This document shows positions 6,441 to 13,917 of a stretch of DNA of 13,917 nt, one piece after another. Positions within the stretch are counted from its first letter, which is position 1. Each line of letters opens with the position of its first letter. Below the pieces are notes generated by a model. It searched no databases. It was not told where the DNA came from and worked only from the letters and a program-made list of their open reading frames with translations. Origin of the DNA: an uncultured Prevotellaceae bacterium. Its GTDB lineage: Bacteria; Bacteroidota; Bacteroidia; Bacteroidales; Bacteroidaceae. The position numbers and the translations under genes are program-made. Location of the stretch: NCBI GenBank assembly GCA_937893145.1, contig CALBJW010000179.1:1-13917 (forward strand), in the 5' to 3' direction.

Positions 6441-9400
6441 ATGCCCATGAACAAACAACTAAAAGTCTATAAGGCATCGGCAGGTAGTGGAAAGACGTTC
6501 ACGCTTGCTGTTGAATACATAAAGCTACTCATTCAGAATCCTGAAGAATACAAATTCATCTTGGCCGTTACCTTTACCAATAAGGCTACGGGTGAGATGA
6601 AAACTCGTATATTGAGCCAGCTCTATGGACTTGCTAATGGACTTGAGGATTCAAACGGTTATCTTGAAGCAATAAAGAGAGACCAGGCCATCAAGAAATT
6701 GAATCTTAGTGACATAGAAATTAGGGAGAGATGTGGCGAAGCACTTCATCGTATAATACACGATTATAGTCGCTTTCGCATTGAGACAATCGATTCATTC
6801 TTTCAATCCATCATCCGTGACCTTACTCGTGAGTTGGATCTCACGGCAAATTTGCGTGTTGACCTCAATGCACAGGAAGTGCTTGAGGAGGCTGTTGATG
6901 ACATCATTGATGAGATAGACAAGCGAAAGGATGTGTTCGATTCTGTGCTTCACTTCGTAAAGGAAAAGATAAATGCTGGTAGCAACTGGCACATCAACGA
7001 TGAAGTGAGCAAGTTTGGTCAGAACATCTTCAAGGAAGATTTCCTTCGAAACCGAGAACTCATTACGGAGCATACTAAGGATGCAAAGAACTTGATTCTC
7101 TACAAGAAGGATATGCAGGTCTTAAAGAAAGCAGCATTTGAAGGACTTACCAACCAGGGTAATGCCTTTCTTGCTGAGATGGATGCCGCTGGAATTACAT
7201 TTGAGCAGATAAAGTACGGTAGCAATCTTCAGAGTTTCATCAACAAGATGATAAATGGTATGGTTCCAGATGTGAGTACCCGCATCAATGGTTACATCAA
7301 CGAACCATCTAATCTTGTTAAGGATAAGAAGGCAGAGGGCGTGATAACCACTCGCATTCATTCTGCACTTGAGAATATTGTTACTCAGGCTCTTCCAAAA
7401 TATATCAAGATTATCAGTACGGTTGATGCTGTATGCAATCATCTTAACCATTTGATGCTCCTTAATGTCATCAATGAGAAGGTGAGAGAACTCAACACAG
7501 AAGCAAACAGATTCCTGCTTGCTGACTCGGCACATTTCCTCAACGAGATAATTGATGGAAGTGATGTTCCTTTCATCTACGAGAAGGCGGGAACATGGTT
7601 CAAGCACATCATGATTGATGAGTTCCAGGATACATCTGCTCTACAGTGGGAAAACTTCAAGCCTCTCATAAGCAACAGCATGTCGAACCAGGATAGTTGT
7701 CTTATCGTGGGTGATGTGAAGCAGAGTATTTATCGTTGGAGAGACTCGGACTGGCAGATATTGAACAAGCGAATAAATGATGAGTTCTCACGATACCTCG
7801 ACCTTCAGGAGCTGAAGACTAACTACCGAAGTGCTGGGCAAGTTATCCATTTCAACAATCAGTTCTTCAGAAAAGCCACCGAAGTTCTTAACCAAGAATC
7901 GGATGACTTGAGAAAAGCGTATGCTGATGTAAGACAGAATGTTCCTGAAAAGAACGAAGGACAAGGTCTTGTAATGGTGGATAACTATGTAAATATAGAT
8001 TATGAAGATGAGACTTGTCATCGCATTCTTGATACTGCTAATGCTTTGCACGAACAAGGTGTTGATTGGAACGACATGACAATCCTTGTGCGTAAGAATA
8101 AGTTTATCCCTACCCTATGCCAATACTTTAACGAACATAGGGATGAGATTGATACAAAGATAGTTAGTGATGAAGCATTCAGACTTGACTCGTCTCCTGC
8201 TGTAAACCTTATTATCCTTGCACTCACCGCTATATGCAATCCAAATAATAAGTTCCATCTTCGCAATCTTGCCATTCATTACCAGATGGCGTTAAATTGT
8301 GATTACGACATCAAGCAGAATGCTAATGAATTCTTCCTTGCTGATGATGAGACTATAGACGAACTTCTCCCAAAAGGATTTAGAGCGAACATCGAGAAGT
8401 ACTCATTCACGCCACTCCATGAATTAATAGAGGAACTGTATGATGTACTTTCGCTTGAAAGCATAGAAGGACAGGACTCGTATCTTTTCTTCTTCCATGA
8501 CCAGATAAACAGTTATGTGGAAGACAACCAAACTGATATCGACAGTTTCTTGACATATTGGGAAGAGAAGTTGTGCGAAAAGACCATTCCTAATGGTGCA
8601 TCGGACGGTATTCGCATCATGTCAATTCATAAGTCAAAAGGTCTTGAGTTCCATACAGTTATTGTCCCTTACTGCGACTGGGACATTAACGGAAGTTCCA
8701 ACGACCTTATATGGTGTAAACCAAGTGAAGCACCTTACAACAATCTTCCTATCGTACCGATAAACAGTTCTTCAAAACTTGAAAACTCAATCTTCAAGGG
8801 CGAATATAGAGAAGAGGTCCTCAAGAACAATGTGGATAATCTTAACCTTATCTACGTTGCCTTCACCCGTGCTTCAAAGAACCTGGTTATCTTGACAGGA
8901 AAGAAACCTCGCAAGAATCCACCTACTTCGATTAATACTATCCAACAGTTAATCGTAGAAACAATGTCTCGTCTTATGGGATATGACCCATTAACAGACG
9001 ACCCTAACGAGAAACCTCTTAATCTCGAAGAGACAAACGAAGGCGAAAGCACAACATGGATTTGCGGATATGTTGAACCAAGCAAAAGTAAAGAGGTAAA
9101 AAGCACTGAGAATGTGCTTGATAAACCTTTTGCAGATATAACCACATCGTTTGTTCATGAAGACTCGAATATCGAGTTCCGCCAGTCGAATGAGTCTGAG
9201 AAACTGATTCTTGGTGATGATGAAGATGAGGAAATCGAAAGTGTTGAAACGAAAAAAGTTGACAAGGATTACCTTGAACGAGGACTTCTTTACCATAAGA
9301 TTTTCGAGTTAATCAAGACTAAAGATGATGTTGACAATGTGATTGATGAACTTGATGGACGAGGATATTTCGATTCGGTACTTAGTGTTGATGAAGCACG

Positions 9401-9728
9401 AAAGAACATCAAGCTCGCTCTTGAAAACCCAATAGCAAGCAGATGGTTCGAGGAAGGATGGAAAGAATACAAGGAATGTGCCATTATCTTCAAGGACAAG
9501 AATGGCAAGATGCAGGAGAATCGTCCGGACCGTGTCATAACTAATGGTGAAGAAACCATTGTGATTGACTATAAGTCGGGACACGAGAATCCGCATTATT
9601 CCAAGCAGGTAAGTTGGTATATGTATCTTCTCAAGCGTATGGGATACAAGAATATCAAGGGATATATCTGGTATTTCATGCAGAACAAGATAGAAACAGT
9701 TGAAGAAATGAAAGGAGGCAAGAAATGA
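6441..9728 (+). CDS. addA: AddA/RecB-like ATP-dependent helicase-nuclease (UvrD family, PD-(D/E)XK C-terminus)
   Basis: This is the motor and nuclease subunit of an AddAB (RecBCD-equivalent) complex that unwinds and trims double-strand DNA ends for RecA loading. From ATG 6441 it has 1095 residues; ATG 6447 (MNKQLKVYKASAG) is an equally good start and TTG 6435 is less likely. UvrD-type superfamily 1 motifs appear in order: Walker A ASAGSGKT 12-19, DEFQDTS 393-399, GDVKQSIYRWR 424-434, IHKSKGLEF 729-737 and YVAFTRAS with Arg810. An acidic, variable linker follows. The C-terminal nuclease has His952, Asp1030 in RPDRV, Asp1043-Tyr-Lys1045 in IDYKSG, and Gln1056 in KQVSWYMYLL, so the catalytic set is complete. 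The stop overlaps the addB start (ATGA), indicating one operon with coupled translation. AGA/CGA codons are commoner than in htpG. A phage-defence helicase-nuclease is the alternative, but the paired AddB makes the repair role far more likely. Confidence 0.9.
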   Translation: MPMNKQLKVYKASAGSGKTFTLAVEYIKLLIQNPEEYKFILAVTFTNKATGEMKTRILSQLYGLANGLEDSNGYLEAIKRDQAIKKLNLSDIEIRERCGEALHRIIHDYSRFRIETIDSFFQSIIRDLTRELDLTANLRVDLNAQEVLEEAVDDIIDEIDKRKDVFDSVLHFVKEKINAGSNWHINDEVSKFGQNIFKEDFLRNRELITEHTKDAKNLILYKKDMQVLKKAAFEGLTNQGNAFLAEMDAAGITFEQIKYGSNLQSFINKMINGMVPDVSTRINGYINEPSNLVKDKKAEGVITTRIHSALENIVTQALPKYIKIISTVDAVCNHLNHLMLLNVINEKVRELNTEANRFLLADSAHFLNEIIDGSDVPFIYEKAGTWFKHIMIDEFQDTSALQWENFKPLISNSMSNQDSCLIVGDVKQSIYRWRDSDWQILNKRINDEFSRYLDLQELKTNYRSAGQVIHFNNQFFRKATEVLNQESDDLRKAYADVRQNVPEKNEGQGLVMVDNYVNIDYEDETCHRILDTANALHEQGVDWNDMTILVRKNKFIPTLCQYFNEHRDEIDTKIVSDEAFRLDSSPAVNLIILALTAICNPNNKFHLRNLAIHYQMALNCDYDIKQNANEFFLADDETIDELLPKGFRANIEKYSFTPLHELIEELYDVLSLESIEGQDSYLFFFHDQINSYVEDNQTDIDSFLTYWEEKLCEKTIPNGASDGIRIMSIHKSKGLEFHTVIVPYCDWDINGSSNDLIWCKPSEAPYNNLPIVPINSSSKLENSIFKGEYREEVLKNNVDNLNLIYVAFTRASKNLVILTGKKPRKNPPTSINTIQQLIVETMSRLMGYDPLTDDPNEKPLNLEETNEGESTTWICGYVEPSKSKEVKSTENVLDKPFADITTSFVHEDSNIEFRQSNESEKLILGDDEDEEIESVETKKVDKDYLERGLLYHKIFELIKTKDDVDNVIDELDGRGYFDSVLSVDEARKNIKLALENPIASRWFEEGWKEYKECAIIFKDKNGKMQENRPDRVITNGEETIVIDYKSGHENPHYSKQVSWYMYLLKRMGYKNIKGYIWYFMQNKIETVEEMKGGKK
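9711..9718 (+). promoter_or_regulatory. Strong Shine-Dalgarno for addB inside the addA 3' end
   Basis: AAAGGAGG lies six bases before the addB ATG at 9725, within the last codons of addA. It is nearly a full anti-SD match, while the other starts in this window have no obvious Shine-Dalgarno. It supports ATG 9725 over the later ATG at 9751 and suggests addB is translated by re-initiation coupled to addA. The bases also encode a Lys-Gly-Gly-Lys stretch, so coding constraint could contribute. Confidence 0.6.
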
Positions 9729-12715
9729 CAACAGACCATAAGAACCAAACAATGAACGCGGGACATTCGAAGTTTGTGCCATTTCTTCAGCTTGTAGCTG
9801 ATGATTTGTTTAGGGAGTACGGTAATGACCTCTCGCAGGTTACCATTATCGTACCAAACAAGCGTGCAAACTTGTTCTTTAACCAGTATCTTGCTAAGCA
9901 CATCACCGACAAACCTCTATGGACACCACAGTTCACAACTATTGGTGATTTGTTCTCGGAACTCTGTCCGCTTAACATCGCTGATTCTATCCAGCAGATT
10001 TGTAAACTGTATCAAGCATACAAGAACGTATCGAATACAGACGAGACTCTTGATAAGTTCTACTCATGGGCTGAACTCATGAAGAACGACTTTGAAGACA
10101 TCGACAATAACCTTGCTGATGCAGAGAAGCTGTTCAAGAACATCGAAAATCTCGAAGAACTAAAGGACTACTCTTTCCTTTCGGACAATCAACGCAGAAC
10201 ACTCGAGCATTACTTTGACAGTTTTAATATTGGTAGTGGTTCGTTGTTGAAGAAGCGTTTCCTCGGAGTATGGCAGTACATGTTCCCAACATATACTGAA
10301 TATCGCAGACTTCTTACAGAAGAAGGACTCTGCTATTCTGGTATGATGAAGCGTTATGTGGTTGAAGGAATTAAGGAAAATGAGATTGATATAGACGCTC
10401 ATCTTAACAATGGAGTGTATGTAGTTATCGGTTTCAATGTATTAAACGAAACCGAGAAGAAACTCTTCCAATACATTGCAAAACAACGTACTACTCTCTT
10501 CTATTGGGACTATGATGAGAAGTATTTGCATACTGAAGCGGGACGATTTGTTGCAAGCAACATAAAGATGTTTGGTAATAGATTTGCCGAACATCCAGAA
10601 TACTATCGCCATTTCGGAACACAGCAGTCAGTTAAGTTCATTAAAGCTCCAACTGAGAATGCTCAGACTCGATATGTGAGCCAATGGATTGATGAGAAGG
10701 TGACAGAACATCCTCTGCAGGAATCTGTTGTTGTGCTTTGTAATGAGAATGTTCTTCAACCCGTGCTTCATTCTATCCCATCAAATGCATCGGGCAAAAA
10801 TCTTGAGATGAATGTCACAATGGGTTACCCTTTGCAGTACACCCCTATCTATAGTTATGTGATTGCTCTCATGGAACTCCAGATGCGCGGAGCCAAAGGA
10901 GGCGACCAATGGAAATATAGAGAGGCTTCAGTCATACTGAAACATCCATACACAAAACGAATCATTGGTGATAAGGCTATTGAGGTTCTCTCAATTCTGA
11001 AAGAGAAGAACACGATGTTTCCTCGAACAGAACAGATACTGGAATATGTAAAGGATGATGAGAATGCGGTTTCTTATCTCAAGAGCATCTTTACAACGGT
11101 GTCTGGACATTTAGCACTTATTGAATACCTTATAAATATTGTAAAGGTTATTGGTAAGAGCTATAAGGAGGAACTTCAGGACTTCAAGTCTCGTGTGAGA
11201 AGAAAAGAGAACATCGAGAAGGGTGACTTTGAATTGCAATTATACTTTGAAAGTGTGTTTGCGACTCATAGTGTGCTTTCACGAGTTCATACATTGCAGG
11301 AACGTGAAACCATCTTTAATGTGAACAATTCCACTCTTTCTCGTCTTCTTGTGCAGATGTTGAAGCAGAAGAGCATTCCATTCCACGGTGAACCTGCAAT
11401 AGGACTTCAAGTCATGGGACTGCTCGAAACACGTAACCTTGACTTCCGAAATGTCATAATGCTTTCGGTTAACGAAGGTCAACTTCCTAAGTCAGAACGA
11501 ATGGCATCACTTATTCCTTACAGCCTTCGCGATGCATACGGAATGACTACTATAGAGAAACAGGTTTCGCTCTATGCCTTTTACTTTTGCAATCTTCTGC
11601 AAAGAGCAGAAAATGTGACCGTTATGTACAACTCGGCTACTGATGGAATGTCAACAGGCGAGATGTCACGTTTCATGATGCAACTGCAGGTGGAGTCGAA
11701 GAAGATATTTGGAAGGAACGATGCCATCGAACTGTTTTCTCTCACAGCTCCTAACGAAGCACAGGTTGTTAATAATGTGATTGTTGAAAGAAATGATGAT
11801 GTGAAGAAGATTCTCGGTTCGAGATTGAAGATTTCTCCAACAGCAATCAACAGTTATATTGATTGTCCACTGAAATACTACATGCAACGTGTGGCAGGTT
11901 TTCAGGAAGACAATGATGTTTCTGAAGAAGTTGATAATGCAATGTTCGGTACTATCTTCCATAAATCAATGGAACTGATATACAAACCTCTTCTGAACAA
12001 GCAACTGCTTCCTACGGACATAAATGCTCTTCTCTCAAAGAAGAAATACATCGAGGATATAGTGGATACAGCATTCGCTACAGAGTATTTCAAGTTGAAC
12101 TCAAAAACTAATAAGGAGTTGCATTATAATGGAGAACAGCTTCTTAACCGTCATGTTATCATTGACTACGTGAGAAATCAGCTTATATTTGATGCGAAGT
12201 CATGCCCTATGACCGTATTAGGACTTGAAGAGAAGATGAAAGGCGTTATAGTCCTTGATGATGAAGACAAGACAGAGATTGAGATTGGAGGAACGATAGA
12301 CAGATATGAACGTCTTCACACAACAAGGGGGGATGTGTTGCGAATCACCGACTATAAGACCAATGCTAAGGCACAGAAGGCTACTGACCTCACTTCTATA
12401 TTTGATAGCGAAACGAGCAATAGACCTTATAATTATCTGCAAGCCTTGTACTATTGTGAGGTTGTTGCACAATATTTGCACCCTGACTGCCCTATTTCAC
12501 CTGCACTCATGTACATCAAGACTGCACTTGATTCTCGTGAATGTAGGCTTAGCATCGCAAAGGAATTTGTGGAAGACTATGTTTCACAATACAGGTCGGA
12601 ATATGTAGAACTTCTGAAGAAAAAGCTGTTGGAGATATTTCGTTCTAATGTTCCTTTCACTCAACATGAGCATTATTGTGAGTCATGTGAGTTCCGAAAC
12701 TATTGTAAAAAATAA
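9725..12715 (+). CDS. addB: AddB-like iron-sulphur PD-(D/E)XK nuclease subunit
   Basis: This is the second subunit of the AddAB-type complex, with 996 residues. The C-terminal nuclease has His746 (GTIFHKSMELI), Asp859 (GTIDRYE), Asp876-Tyr-Lys878 (ITDYKT) and Gln906 (YLQALYYC), a complete PD-(D/E)XK set. Four cysteines match the AddB 4Fe-4S staple: Cys714 in YIDCPLKYY just before the nuclease, and Cys985, Cys988 and Cys994 in the last dozen residues, with the same C-x2-C-x5-C spacing as in B. subtilis AddB. The N-terminus (VTIIVPNKRANLFFNQYL, near residues 38-55) shows no GxGKT Walker A, unlike Firmicute AddB, so this subunit is probably not an active ATPase and the inactive helicase-like region may scan for a recombination hotspot. 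It overlaps addA by four bases and has a strong Shine-Dalgarno. nadE follows after 11 bp. Sequence outside the nuclease is divergent, so AddB rests on context, length and the Fe-S motif. Confidence 0.88.
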   Translation: MTTDHKNQTMNAGHSKFVPFLQLVADDLFREYGNDLSQVTIIVPNKRANLFFNQYLAKHITDKPLWTPQFTTIGDLFSELCPLNIADSIQQICKLYQAYKNVSNTDETLDKFYSWAELMKNDFEDIDNNLADAEKLFKNIENLEELKDYSFLSDNQRRTLEHYFDSFNIGSGSLLKKRFLGVWQYMFPTYTEYRRLLTEEGLCYSGMMKRYVVEGIKENEIDIDAHLNNGVYVVIGFNVLNETEKKLFQYIAKQRTTLFYWDYDEKYLHTEAGRFVASNIKMFGNRFAEHPEYYRHFGTQQSVKFIKAPTENAQTRYVSQWIDEKVTEHPLQESVVVLCNENVLQPVLHSIPSNASGKNLEMNVTMGYPLQYTPIYSYVIALMELQMRGAKGGDQWKYREASVILKHPYTKRIIGDKAIEVLSILKEKNTMFPRTEQILEYVKDDENAVSYLKSIFTTVSGHLALIEYLINIVKVIGKSYKEELQDFKSRVRRKENIEKGDFELQLYFESVFATHSVLSRVHTLQERETIFNVNNSTLSRLLVQMLKQKSIPFHGEPAIGLQVMGLLETRNLDFRNVIMLSVNEGQLPKSERMASLIPYSLRDAYGMTTIEKQVSLYAFYFCNLLQRAENVTVMYNSATDGMSTGEMSRFMMQLQVESKKIFGRNDAIELFSLTAPNEAQVVNNVIVERNDDVKKILGSRLKISPTAINSYIDCPLKYYMQRVAGFQEDNDVSEEVDNAMFGTIFHKSMELIYKPLLNKQLLPTDINALLSKKKYIEDIVDTAFATEYFKLNSKTNKELHYNGEQLLNRHVIIDYVRNQLIFDAKSCPMTVLGLEEKMKGVIVLDDEDKTEIEIGGTIDRYERLHTTRGDVLRITDYKTNAKAQKATDLTSIFDSETSNRPYNYLQALYYCEVVAQYLHPDCPISPALMYIKTALDSRECRLSIAKEFVEDYVSQYRSEYVELLKKKLLEIFRSNVPFTQHEHYCESCEFRNYCKK

Positions 12716-12726
12716 AACATCATTAT

Positions 12727-13917
12727 ATGAATTACGGATTTATTAAAGTTGCATCAGCTATACCATCCGTTAAGGTGGCTGATTGCGATTACAACGAGAA
12801 ACAGATTGAATCCCTCATTCTTCAGGCTGAAGGTAAGGGAGCAGAGGTGATTGTGTTTCCTGAACTCTGCATCACGGGTTACAGTTGTCAGGACCTCTTC
12901 TCGCAGCAGTTGTTGCTCGAACGTGCTGAAGAGGCTCTCTACCACATTCTTGACATTACTCGTTCGCTGAAGATTATCTCTATCGTAGGAATGCCTGTAA
13001 TGGTCAATTCATACCTTCTCAATGCTGCCGTTGTAATTCAATGCGGCAAGATTCTCGGTGTTGTTCCAAAGACTCACTTGCCTAACTACAAGGAGTTCTA
13101 CGAGATGCGTTGGTTTGCTTCTGCAAAAGTTGTGGGTGATACTACTACACACCTTTGTGCTCAGATTGTGCCAGTTAGTGCTAATATCATCTTCCGCACT
13201 ACTGAATTCAACTTCGCAATCGAACTCTGTGAAGACCTTTGGGCACCTATTCCTCCTTCATCTTATCTCACATTGAAGGGTGCAGATGTCATCTTCAACC
13301 TCTCTGCTTCGAATGAACTTATCTGTAAGCACAATTACCTTCGCGAACTCATCTGCCAACAGTCGGCTCGTGGTCTTTGTGGATATGTGTATTCAAGTTG
13401 TGGTTATGGTGAAAGTACACAGGATGTTGTGTATGCAGGAAATGCTTTAATATATGAGAAAGGTGTTTGTATTGCTCAAAGCAAGCGATTCTGCATGGAC
13501 GAACAACTCATAATCTCGGAGATTGATGTGGAACGCATTCGTACTGAACGACGAATTGATTCTACTTGGAGTGATAGCGTTCGCAACCTTACAGATAGAA
13601 CAGTTGTTGATGTTGACTGCAAACTCATGGACCCAACATACGACTTCCAACTCACTCGTTGGGTGAATCCACATCCTTTCGTGCCTGGAGGTAAAGAACT
13701 TGATGAACGATGTGAGGAGATATTCGCCATTCAGGTAGAAGGTCTTGCAAAACGAATACAGCATACATGGGCAAAGACTGTTGTACTCGGCATCTCTGGC
13801 GGACTCGACTCAACACTTGCTCTTCTCGTATGTGTGAAGACAATGGATAAGCTCAATCGTTCACGCAAGGACATCGTGGGTGTTACAATGCCTGGTTTCG
13901 GAACAACAGACCGCACA
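12727..13917 (+). CDS. nadE: Glutamine-dependent NAD+ synthetase, N-terminal 397 residues (3' end outside window)
   Basis: The enzyme makes NAD+ from deamido-NAD+ with ATP, using ammonia released from glutamine, the last step of NAD synthesis. The frame from ATG 12727 is open to the window end, 397 codons. The N-terminal nitrilase-like glutaminase domain (about residues 1-280) has the Glu-Lys-Cys triad: Glu46 in FPELCITGY, Lys115 in VPKTHLPNY and Cys168 in ELCEDLW. This is close to the Glu52/Lys121/Cys176 triad of the M. tuberculosis enzyme, as I recall it. The synthetase domain begins around residue 325, and its ATP pyrophosphatase loop SGGLDS is at 357-362. Two-domain NadE proteins are usually about 550-680 residues, so a substantial C-terminal part lies beyond the window. 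The ATG is 11 bp after the addB stop, with no room for a terminator, so it is probably transcribed with addAB. No functional tie between them is known to me. The start lacks a Shine-Dalgarno. Confidence 0.95.
   Translation, partial: MNYGFIKVASAIPSVKVADCDYNEKQIESLILQAEGKGAEVIVFPELCITGYSCQDLFSQQLLLERAEEALYHILDITRSLKIISIVGMPVMVNSYLLNAAVVIQCGKILGVVPKTHLPNYKEFYEMRWFASAKVVGDTTTHLCAQIVPVSANIIFRTTEFNFAIELCEDLWAPIPPSSYLTLKGADVIFNLSASNELICKHNYLRELICQQSARGLCGYVYSSCGYGESTQDVVYAGNALIYEKGVCIAQSKRFCMDEQLIISEIDVERIRTERRIDSTWSDSVRNLTDRTVVDVDCKLMDPTYDFQLTRWVNPHPFVPGGKELDERCEEIFAIQVEGLAKRIQHTWAKTVVLGISGGLDSTLALLVCVKTMDKLNRSRKDIVGVTMPGFGTTDRT

Noticed and set aside
6441..12715. A two-gene helicase-nuclease phage-defence system
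   Set aside because: The motif order, sizes, Fe-S cysteines and overlap fit AddAB, the housekeeping recombination enzyme. No methylase, toxin, integrase or other defence gene is adjacent.

Overview
The window reads as a housekeeping stretch of a Bacteroidales genome, most like Prevotella/Segatella. This is judged from protein sequence style and family content: an archaeal/eukaryotic-type prolyl-tRNA synthetase, a secreted S37-type peptidase, a stand-alone ClpC, a Bacteroidetes-style HtpG and an AddAB-type helicase-nuclease. Most starts lack a Shine-Dalgarno sequence, as is usual in that phylum. No database search was possible, so the genus is an inference. All seven genes lie on the + strand and no gene appears broken; the first and last are cut by the window edges.

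Layout: (1) 1-397, the 3' end of proS. (2) 449-1759, an exported serine aminopeptidase of the S37 (PS-10) type. (3) 1823-4336, clpC, a two-ring AAA+ unfoldase with a ClpP-docking loop, followed after 51 bp by (4) 4388-6244, htpG, the bacterial Hsp90. The clpC-htpG gap holds an 18-bp perfect palindrome that is part of an alternating TTGTTC/GAACAA array. (5) 6245-6440, a gap filled almost entirely by a 179-bp element with long inverted terminal arms, each made of four GTGAAAA-like heptamers. Its core can be drawn as a row of hairpins. (6) 6441-9728 and 9725-12715, an AddA/AddB-like pair with a 4-base ATGA overlap, both with intact PD-(D/E)XK nuclease motifs; AddB also carries the four-cysteine iron-sulphur signature. 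(7) 12727-13917, the 5' part of glutamine-dependent NAD+ synthetase (nadE), 11 bp after addB and probably co-transcribed with it.

Functionally there are two groups. ClpC and HtpG form a protein quality-control pair. The AddAB pair processes double-strand DNA ends for recombination, with nadE as an apparent metabolic rider. proS and htpG look codon-biased (CGT, CTC, AAG), as expected of highly expressed genes, while addA and addB use more AGA/CGA.

I found no clear sign of a new multi-gene system. The least explained DNA is non-coding: the inverted-repeat element between htpG and addA, which also contains or abuts the likely addA promoter, and the palindrome ahead of htpG.
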